Shown piece after piece: positions 57,322 through 64,000 of a stretch of 64,000 nt of DNA. A program made the translations under genes and the position numbers. The stretch lies in assembly GCA_963556145.1 (NCBI GenBank), contig OY744469.1, forward strand, positions 5,304,767 through 5,368,766, given 5' to 3'. A model generated the notes under the pieces. That model was not told the origin of the DNA, did no database searches, and saw nothing but the letters and a program-made list of their open reading frames with translations. Position 1 is the stretch's first letter; every line of letters starts with the position of its first letter. The stretch is from Hygrocybe punicea. Taxonomy: Eukaryota; Basidiomycota; Agaricomycetes; Agaricales; Hygrophoraceae.

Positions 57322-57375
57322 ACCTCGCAACAGTGCTGCGCACGTCAATTGACGTGGCCAGCCTGTTTGCGAGGT
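57322..57375. promoter_or_regulatory. 54-bp dyad module, copy 5 (most perfect)
   Basis: ACCTCGCA (57322-57329), 12 bp, ACGTCAATTGACGT (57342-57355, a perfect 14-bp palindrome), 12 bp, TGCGAGGT (57368-57375, exact inverse of the left half-site). Confidence 0.8.
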
Positions 57376-57448
57376 GAGATTGGGGTGCTGGGGTGCTGGC
57401 ACACCCTGTGCCGGCATTGAGCCGCACGCGGGCTTCTCCATGGGTGTC

Positions 57449-57740
57449 CCGACGCGTCACACGCGTTGTACATGCGATGTGGGTTGACCGCGTTGGCCGT
57501 TTTCGGTGGACGCGTGATGGTGGTGGTGGTGGTGGTGGTGGTGGTGCCCCACGCGTCATACGCGTTGTGCACGCGACGACGGCTGGGCCGCTTTGGTTGT
57601 TTTCGGCGGACGTGTGGTGGTGGTGGCATAGGAGCCTCTTCGCGAGGGTGTCCGGACGCGTCATACGCGTTGTACACACGACGACGGCCGGGTTGACCCC
57701 GCGTTGGCCTTCCTCGGTGGTGTTAGTGTTGCGTGGTGGT
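57449..57740. repeat. Three tandem units of about 105 bp
   Basis: Each unit begins near GACGCGTCA(C/T)ACGCGTTGT, continues to a CGTTGGCCGTTTTCGG-like phrase and ends in a GTGGTGGTG run. The units lie inside the hAT-like element at 57129-58428. ACGCGT palindromes dominate. Confidence 0.75.
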
Positions 57741-58822
57741 GGTGGTACGGTGCCGCGTTCTATAATGGACGAATAAATCAGTGAAAAAATGAATAAAGGT
57801 ACATACCACGAAGGAGCGGGGTGGATGCACCACCCCTGCTGCTCTTCCACCTTGTTGACTCCACCCCATTCACGTACGTTTGGCGCGCGTTTTGAACGCG
57901 TTTGGCGTGGCGCTGGGGGTGGGCCGTGGGCGTTGCTGTGGGCGCGTCCGGCGTGGCGTTGACGGTGGTTGTAACCGTCGCCGTTGTCGTTGCCGTTGTC
58001 GTGGTCGTTGTCGTGGTGGTGGTGGTGGTGGTGGTGGCCGTGGTGCATCAACCTGTAATTTGTAAATGCGTTAGTTAAGTTCGAATAAATAAAAATAAAA
58101 AACATACGCGGGCGGCAGGGAGTACCCCGCTGCCCGTTTTGTCGACCTCGGGTGCTCCATCGTCTTCGTTTGGCGTATATCGGGGGTGTTGTTGGTGGGG
58201 TTGGTGACTTTGGGTGACTTTCGAAGTCAGCCATGTAGCCGACTTTGGACTGTCGGTTTGCGGTTCAAACTGAGTTTGAAACCGTTTCGGCCCGCGGCCA
58301 AATCTCCAAACCGGAGACTGAACGGTTCGGTCTCAGCCGAAATTTCCCAAACCGAAACCGAAACTGGCGGTTTCGGTTCGGTCTAAACCGGGTTTGGGTC
58401 GGTCTGAGACCGAACTTCCCCAACACTAGCTGCATGTGCAACAGCTTCTGGCCAAATGAATGTGGGCAGGTTTTTAGCGATCAACATCATGCGGGCTAAC
58501 TCCAGTAATGTGCGATTAAATCTTTCCACCATTCTGTGTTGCAAGGGTGAGTAAGGGGCCGTTGTTTCAATGACAATTCCATTCTCCGCTGCCCATCTCT
58601 CGACTTCCTTGTTGACGAGTTCCTTTCCGTTATCGAACCACAAATATTTAGGGTTTCGATCAAACTTCTTCTCGATCATGTTAACGTAAGCCTTAATGTG
58701 TTCTGTCGCCTGGCTTTTCTGTTTCATGAATAAAGTGGTTATGGTGTGTGTCACGTCGTCCATGAATGAGATATAGTATCTCGATCCTCCGATGGACTCT
58801 ACACGTGCTGGGCCCCAGACGT

Positions 58823-60385
58823 TGGAGTGGGCAGGGGGTGCCCACTCAGGGTGTCATGGGTGCATCATGGTGGGATAAGCTGAGTCTCTACTACAGTGTG
58901 ATCTCTACTAAGTAGTCCTATGAACTGTGGGATCCTATCATGTGACCTCCTACTACATCTACCCCCCTTGAAAAAAACAGTGGCGTCCTTACCACTGAAG
59001 CCTGAAAACCAGAACCAAAACACAGAAAAACTCTCTAGACTCTAACTCAAAACTCCAACTCCGTTGAGGTCTTATGAATTGCTGCCAACAGTGGTATGCC
59101 CCCCAGTGGACGCCACCACCAGCTCAAGATACTGCCTGCTGACCAAATTGCCTGTGCTCAGAGTGTAACTCACGAAAAAACATAGAAGACTTTGTAGTGA
59201 GATGGTGTGGCGTAAGGTGGCGGTGCGAAGATGATGGCCATGAAACGGCTGACTCAGGAATAACATATGGATGCTTGGGATGAACTTGTGAAGGCATGGA
59301 ATGGTGGAGACGGGGATCACAGTGCATTGAATACATGGGGACTTAGGGTGACGTGGCCAGTGTTGTGGGGTCTAAAATGGTGGTGTTGTCTCAATTTGGT
59401 GAACTCAGGGGAACGGGAAGCTGGGGTTGTGGGGAAGTCGAGGAAATATTTGGAATGGGGGGGAACTCGAAACAACGTGGCCGGGCGTTGGGGTGTCTAA
59501 AAGGTGTGGGAACGGTGCTCTCGGGGTGACAATAGGGTGCTTGGTGCTTTGCGACGTGGGACGAGGACTTGGGGAGTTGGGTGAGTGCATTCACGTGGGT
59601 GGGTGGTGAAAAACCGGGGGTCGACTGACATCGACATGGCAGGTCCATGGGGTGGCCATAAAGGCCAGCATTTGTTCATTTAGGGTAGCGCGCATGGACG
59701 GGGGCTCCTGGTACGTTGAATGTGGGTTTGTTGGGCTGGTAGGGTGGACTGGGGGTCTTGGTATGTCATACATAGATCCGTGGGGTCGAATAGTTATGCT
59801 AAAGCGATATGGAACTGGGAACTACGAAAATTGGGCGCAAAACGGTAACGCGGTAAATGCAGACTTGCCGTTGAGGAATTGAATAAGGGCAACGGACTAT
59901 CAAGCTATGGCATGGTGAGTCAAATATGTGCTTGCGGGGCTATGGACGATGAAGACGGGATGGCTAAAACGGTGATGCTGGCTTTATGTAGGTTGGCCAT
60001 TTTGGCTTGAAAAACGGTGGTCGCGGTGGTTCTGTCAGACATGAGGGCTCGCGGAGTATCTGGCGAGGATGTGGGTGGCCATGTAGCTGGGCATGGACAA
60101 AATATGTGGGTTGTCCTGCAACTGGGTGGTGAGACCGCGTGAAGAAAACTGTAGTCACGAGAAAACTAGTAGAAAAGCTCAAGAAAGCTCAAAAAAGCTG
60201 GAGAATGGTGAGAAAACAAAGGTGAGATGAATCACACTCTCATCACCAGGTGGAGTGGGCAGGGGGTGCCCACTTAGGGTGTCATGGGTGCATCATGGTG
60301 GGATAAGCTGAGTCTCTACTACAGTGTGATCTCTACTAAGTAGTCCTACGAACCGTGGGATCCTATCACCTGACCTCCTACTACA
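58823..60385 (-). mobile_element. TRIM-like LTR mini-element, 1,563 bp
   Basis: 135-bp LTRs at 58823-58957 and 60251-60385, nearly identical. In minus orientation they read TGTAGTAGGAGG...CCCACTCCA. A classic polypurine tract AAGGGGGGTAGA (58958-58969) abuts the 3' LTR, and the sequence after the 5' LTR (CCTGGTGATGAGAGTG) is a candidate primer-binding site. The flanks ACGT (58819-58822) and ACAT (60386-60389) give a 4-bp TSD with one CpG difference. The interior has no coding capacity. It interrupts the copia integrase, and the frame is exact when removed. Confidence 0.92.
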
Positions 60386-60941
60386 ACATCGCTCAAAGTC
60401 CGCTCTCTGGCGACTTTTGATCGTCCATTGGCCCCTTTTGGAAATGGCTGGATGGCTTGCTTCACTTGAATGCAAGCCTCACAGGTTCAGGGAGGGACAC
60501 TCCCTTCATTGATTTCTAGACCTGTGCCTAACCCCTTTCTCTGCAGGGTCTCGAGTCCGCTCATTCCGATGTGTCCGTACAGGCAGTGCCATTTGTCCCA
60601 AGACATTTTCTTCGGCGTGGCTACGTTTGCCTTTTCTGGCATGCAGGATTGTGCTTGGGTGTTCAAACAGCATAGCCATCCATCTTTCCGGCCTGTTCCG
60701 ACAAGTTTATTCTCCTTCATATAGAGCCTGCATATTCCATTGTGGAAGTTAACCCATCTGCCGCTTTCATCAAATTGGCTCAGCGATATATATAATAGTG
60801 AGTTCCGGGACTCCGGTACATGTAGTACGTCTCATAGCTGGTGCTGTATGTCCTTTCCATCCACTGTGAAGTGTAAGACGATGGTTCTGTGACCAAGAGC
60901 TTGAGCAGCTACCTTCCCTAGTCCTTGAACAGTAGCTTTGT

Positions 60942-61529
60942 TGTAGAGGGTCGACGTCCCTCTGAGTCCGTATCCTCGATATATCACGAATCCGGACGAA
61001 TCCGACACCTCCAAACGATTCCCATTCCAACCCGACGTAACCCGGCGTGACGTAACCCGGCGTGATGTGACCGACATGACCCGACGTATGCCGCTTTGTG
61101 ACAGCCGCTTTCGGACCAAATCTGGCAGCCTCAAATGCCTTGGAGTTCCAATTCTAGAAGATGGATCTCATCAGAGTCAATCCCCGACTTCGGACTTACC
61201 ATATTTATGCATCCCATTGTCCTTTCGGAGATATGTAGGACAGTTTAGATTTTTTCCTTGGGTATTCATTTTCCCCTCCATTTTCCTGTCTTCGTCGCAT
61301 TGCAACCCCCCTTTCCACATCCCCATTCCAGCTTTTCTTTGTAGTTTCTATCGGCCGAAGTAGACATGTCCAAAAGTAGCTACACACACATGTACTATAA
61401 AAATGGTCCCCAACGACCGTACAAATAAGATACCATTAGTCCCCATTTCCCTATAGTCAGAATCGCCTTTTAATCCCTTCAAATGCTCGTCCACGTAGAC
61501 CCTTAGCTTTTTATAGTCCACTTCATCGT
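60942..61529 (+). mobile_element. Truncated LTR, same family as 29721-36130
   Basis: Begins TGTAGAGGGTCGACG inside the copia protease region and matches the reverse complement of 36130-35743 plus 30216-30050. Shared phrases include ATCCTCGATATATCACGAAT, GATGGATCTCAT and ACATGTACTATAAAAATGG (a likely TATA box). Homology stops at 61529, where the next element starts, about 320 bp before the expected LTR end, so the remainder should lie beyond the window. Confidence 0.85.
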
Positions 61530-61905
61530 TGTAGAGACATCTATATCTCTGGGTACGTATTCACTCATTTTACTATATTTCCTATTTGTTCTATTTGTAT
61601 GTAGTGGCTGTTGTAAATAGTCACAAACAAGTTGAGTTTTGGGTTTTGACCCCAGGGACAACGATCTCGCACACCCCGAATCCGCGCCTACCCAGGCTGC
61701 GTTCACCACATCTGGAGTTCGTACCACATCTGGAGCCCACCGCGAGGAGTGTCAAGCTCACTTCACCTTTCCCTCTTTGAATTCACCATTTTTACACCTT
61801 TCTCTCTCTTTCTGGCAGCAACAGCGCCCCATAGTCAACAGCGCCCCGTATTCGTCAGCATTTCGAGCACCCCTAGTCTTCTGTCAGCTCTTAGACCCAT
61901 CCCCG

Positions 61906-63726
61906 ATGTTTTCGACACCTCAGTATACTTTCTTCGTACCAGTTGCGCCTCCTTGGCTGCAGAACACGGCTCTTTTGCCTTTTTGTCACGGCATCACAGC
62001 CACGTCACACGGTGTTCAATACATCCCCCCCTCCGCATTTCCCATTTATTTCACTAATCCCGCCACCTCCACTCATTTCAACACATCCAATGGACCCGGT
62101 ATTCAACGCCCCACAGATCCCGCTCGAAAAACCGCGCCCGGAAAGCCCCAAAACGGCCGCAACGAGCCCGTCCAACAAGGAGCGCCTCACGCGCGTCCGA
62201 CGCGTAACGGACGATTCGTAGATGAAGGAAGACAAACCCAATGCAACGGATGTTGCATGTACGGTCATAGGTACGCCCCCCGTCGTTCCCGTGGTTGCCG
62301 CGCAGGTAAACGCGTCCGCGCGCGCAAATCCAACGTGAATACGCGTATTGACGCGTCTCCACCCGTTTCCGCCTCGTTTCGGCCCCCGTCTTCGCGTACG
62401 CCCTCGCAATCGTCCCCAGAGGTGTTCCAACACACGCCGCCATCGTCTGCGCCCGCGCCGTCCCCGGAAAAATGCGTCCGCGCGCGCCAACGCGACCAAA
62501 ATACGCGTATCGACGCGTCCCCCCTCGTTTCACACCCGAGTCGCCCCCCGTTTGCGCCTACGGACACGCCGTCGTACCCAGAGACGAACCTTCACGCGCC
62601 GCCACCGTCTGCGCCCTCGCCAGCCTCAGGACGACCCGCCCACGCGCCCCAACGCGTCGAAAACACGCGTATCGACACCACCACCTCCGTTACGCCCTCG
62701 TTTCGCCCACCGTCACCGTCTACGCCCTCGCCGTCGTCCCAAGAGGCCAGCCGTGACATGCCCCCACCGTTTGAGCCCGCGTCGTCCCCAGGAATCCGCG
62801 CTAGCGCCCCGCAGACGCCGTTTTCAACATCGGCCCCCGTTTCTGCCTCCGTTTCACCCCCGTTTCGCCCCGCGTTCGCGTCCACGGCCTCGACGTCGTC
62901 CCTAGAGGCGAACCGTTACACGCCCCCGCCGTCTGTCCCCGCGCCGTCTCCAGAAAACCGTGCCGACACTCAACGGACGCCATTTTTGACCTGTCCCAGC
63001 GTATCCGCCCTCGTTTCACCCTTGTGTCGCCAGCCGTCCACGTCTCCGCCCTCGCCGTCGTCCCCAGAGGCCATCCGTGACACGCCCCCACCGTCTGAGC
63101 CCCCGCCGTCCCCAGAAACCCGCGCCAGCCCCAAACATACCTTGTTTTTGACCAATTCCGCCACATCCGCCCCCGTTCCGCTCTTGTTTCGACCCCCGGC
63201 AGCCGCGTACCACTGCCAGGACCCCCATATCACCCTCCGTGACGCCGTACAAGCCGCCCCCGCCATGTTCGAGCCCCCAATGGACCCACGGACTAGCCCC
63301 TACGCCCACGTTCACGCCCCCACACCTCTGTACGGCCCCCTCCCGTCCCAAACGAGTCCGGCCCTGTCCCTCTTCGATGCCCCCAACACACCATGTCACC
63401 CGCTACCCCAGTCAACCCTGCATGCCCACGATCCACCCCATGGAGCCTCGCAGGCCCATTCAGTAGCCCATACCACGACCCTGCGCTCAACCCCGTCCTG
63501 CTATGCCCATGCACTGCCGCTCCATGACTTTGTACCCACTACACCCTTGTCGGGCACACTACCAACGTCCACGTTTGCCACTGACGACATACCTGCTGCG
63601 ACATTGCTTGTGCTCGAGTCAGCATTGTTATCCCTTAAGGCCCTCAAGGTTCTGGAGCAAAAGTTGGTAAAGTTGGTGGATCGGTTGGAGAAGTTGGAAG
63701 ACTTTGTGTTGGAAGATTCCTGTTGA
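61906..63726 (+). CDS. 606-aa proline-rich repeat protein with C-terminal coiled coil, unknown function
   Basis: The first in-frame ATG is 61906 (MFSTPQYTFFVPVAPPWLQN); the open frame extends 5' to the repeat without a stop. Residues about 1-110 are hydrophobic/aromatic-rich, with a small Cys/His patch (CNGCCMYGH). Then come six units of about 54 residues (62311-63283) built on RVRARKSN-NTRIDASP ... FRPPS ... PSSPE ... PPPSAPAPSPE, a Pro/Ser-rich linker, and a C-terminal leucine/lysine heptad helix (LKALKVLEQKLVKLVDRLEK). No family recognised. It may be a gag-like structural protein of a non-autonomous element. The frame is intact and has no premature TGA, consistent with the identical flanking repeats. 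Confidence 0.65.
   Translation: MFSTPQYTFFVPVAPPWLQNTALLPFCHGITATSHGVQYIPPSAFPIYFTNPATSTHFNTSNGPGIQRPTDPARKTAPGKPQNGRNEPVQQGAPHARPTRNGRFVDEGRQTQCNGCCMYGHRYAPRRSRGCRAGKRVRARKSNVNTRIDASPPVSASFRPPSSRTPSQSSPEVFQHTPPSSAPAPSPEKCVRARQRDQNTRIDASPLVSHPSRPPFAPTDTPSYPETNLHAPPPSAPSPASGRPAHAPQRVENTRIDTTTSVTPSFRPPSPSTPSPSSQEASRDMPPPFEPASSPGIRASAPQTPFSTSAPVSASVSPPFRPAFASTASTSSLEANRYTPPPSVPAPSPENRADTQRTPFLTCPSVSALVSPLCRQPSTSPPSPSSPEAIRDTPPPSEPPPSPETRASPKHTLFLTNSATSAPVPLLFRPPAAAYHCQDPHITLRDAVQAAPAMFEPPMDPRTSPYAHVHAPTPLYGPLPSQTSPALSLFDAPNTPCHPLPQSTLHAHDPPHGASQAHSVAHTTTLRSTPSCYAHALPLHDFVPTTPLSGTLPTSTFATDDIPAATLLVLESALLSLKALKVLEQKLVKLVDRLEKLEDFVLEDSC
62311..63283 (+). repeat. Six in-frame units of about 162 bp
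   Basis: Units start near 62311, 62476, 62638, 62800, 62962 and 63124. The first three keep ACGCGTATYGAC; the later ones diverge while keeping the Pro/Ser pattern. Lengths stay multiples of three, so the repeat expanded under a reading-frame constraint. Confidence 0.75.
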
Positions 63727-63871
63727 GTTGATTGGATTTTTGTTTTTGTTTTGTTTTGTTTGTTTTGTTTTCAGTATTGTCCCTTCCCTCCCTCCCTTTT
63801 TCTTTTTCCTATTTCTTCCTCCCTTGCCTTATGTGAGACTGGGGACAGTCTCTATTTGTGTCCCTACTGGA
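63727..63871. other. 3' leader before the right direct repeat
   Basis: T-rich (TTTTGTTTTGTTTTG, CCCTCCCT) sequence between the ORF stop and the right repeat. A short hairpin GAGACTGGGGACAGTCTC lies at about 63836. No polypurine tract touches the repeat, which weakens a standard LTR-retrotransposon reading. Confidence 0.5.
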
Positions 63872-64000
63872 TGTAGAGACATCTATATCTCTGGGTACGT
63901 ATTCACTCATTTTACTATATTTCCTATTTGTTCTATTTGTATGTAGTGGCTGTTGTAAATAGTCACAAACAAGTTGAGTTTTGGGTTTTGATCCTACTGA

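Larger units (their letters stand above)
57129..58428. mobile_element. hAT-like element, family TAGTGTTGGGG, 1,300 bp, in copia integrase
   Basis: Perfect 20-bp TIRs TAGTGTTGGGGAAGTTCGGT. Perfect 8-bp TSD GCTGCATG (57121-57128, 58429-58436). The subterminal zones (to about 57300 and from about 58240) are dense in AAACCGAAACC / GGTTTCGGTTT, a different motif from the TAGGCAA family. The interior has a dyad module (57322-57375), three roughly 105-bp repeats with ACGCGTCATACGCGTTG (57449-57740) and GTGGTG runs. No transposase. Confidence 0.95.
53740..60937 (-). pseudogene. copia Pol polyprotein, broken
   Basis: Pieces, from N to C: end of the protease/linker (LSQFDESGRWVNFHNGICRL; 60937-60720), GAG-pre-integrase (WHCLYGHIGMSGLETLQRKG) with Cys residues, integrase core (YYISFMDDVTHTITTLFMKQ; WFDNGKELVNKEVERWAAENG; PYSPLQHRMVERFNRTLLE, including the catalytic D-D-E positions), reverse transcriptase (WKVAMKEEFDQLQEMGIWKL; MDIKGAYLN; catalytic IWVDDLMAY) and RNase H (YIDADWGSNPHWKSISGYVF; SLSMAKVEYVAATHATKQ). 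Premature TGA codons lie at 54573-54575, 54358-54360 (a Trp position) and 53986-53988. Removing the insertions with one copy of each target duplication rejoins the domains in frame. Confidence 0.88.
53452..60941 (-). mobile_element. Ty1/copia retrotransposon, 3' part, with three nested insertions
   Basis: The order on the minus strand is protease end, GAG-pre-integrase, integrase, reverse transcriptase, RNase H, 3' LTR: the copia order. The 3' LTR probably covers 53452-53762 (begins TGTTGGGAATAG after a short AATGGGG purine tract). The 5' end is not in the window because an LTR element enters the protease region at 60942. Internal insertions: hAT 55749-56782, hAT 57129-58428 and an LTR mini-element 58823-60385. 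All keep target duplications. Confidence 0.88.
61530..63991 (+). mobile_element. Small element with identical 120-bp direct repeats and one ORF
   Basis: 61530-61649 and 63872-63991 are identical over 120 bp, beginning TGTAGAGACATCTATATCTC and ending GGGTTTTGA. TGTAGAG is also how the neighbouring LTR families begin, so an LTR nature is likely. The repeat does not end in CA, and no TSD can be seen because the window stops at 64000. Between the repeats lies one long ORF and no RT, integrase or protease. Perfect identity implies a young insertion into the LTR at 60942-61529. Confidence 0.7.

Noticed and set aside
60942..63991. One full LTR retrotransposon from 60942 to 63991
   Set aside because: The left LTR (family of 29721-36130) and the 120-bp repeats at 61530 and 63872 are different sequences, and the latter interrupt the former.

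Overview
The window is nuclear DNA from a mushroom-forming basidiomycete (Agaricomycete). The evidence is protein-coding genes split by many introns of about 50-60 nt, a Plavaka-type (CACTA-like) transposase, a DUF6532 gene, a DIRS-type tyrosine-recombinase retroelement with the Agaricomycete type of gag, and a Crinkler-header/kinase gene. The species cannot be named from sequence alone.

Layout. 1-10.7 kb is gene-free repeat DNA: GGGACATCCC repeats, a polypurine/polypyrimidine block, a 100-N gap followed by alternating inverted repeats, short tandem arrays, a 1.69-kb hAT-like element sitting inside a solo-LTR relict, and a 650-bp foldback. 10.7-24.4 kb is a conserved gene island: Crinkler-kinase (-), small membrane protein (+), single-TM protein (-), Rsa4/Notchless ribosome-assembly factor (+), WDR5/Swd3 COMPASS subunit (+), and a GRAM-TBC-EF-hand Rab GAP (-). 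24.4-64 kb is an accessory, heavily invaded region: a broken DDE_3 transposase; a ubiquitin-fold/SAM-like gene split by two insertions, one of them three elements deep; low-complexity blocks; a broken Plavaka transposase divergently paired with a DUF6532 gene; a 4,975-bp LTR element lodged in a DUF6532 intron; and a Ty1/copia pol carrying four separate insertions. At the right edge is a small element with identical 120-bp direct repeats and one repetitive proline-rich ORF.

How the parts fit. Most insertions could be delimited to the base from terminal repeats and target-site duplications (TSDs): 8 bp for hAT-like elements, 4 bp for one group of LTR elements, 5 bp for another. Removing them in silico restores the reading frames of the hosts. 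The accessory genes carry premature stops that are almost all TGA, plus catalytic Arg-to-Cys and Asp-to-Asn changes. LTR pairs and repeat pairs differ largely at CpG. Together this suggests a methylation/deamination or RIP-like process acting on the repeats, while the Rsa4, WDR5 and GAP genes read cleanly.

Most noteworthy: (1) a conserved 54-55 bp dyad module (ACCTCGCR ... ACGTCAATTGACGT ... YGCGAGGT) found five times in at least four separate elements or loci; (2) a pol-less LTR element with an antisense cysteine-cluster gene; (3) the three-level nest solo LTR > hAT MITE > DIRS inside an otherwise readable gene; (4) the 606-aa repeat ORF at the right edge.
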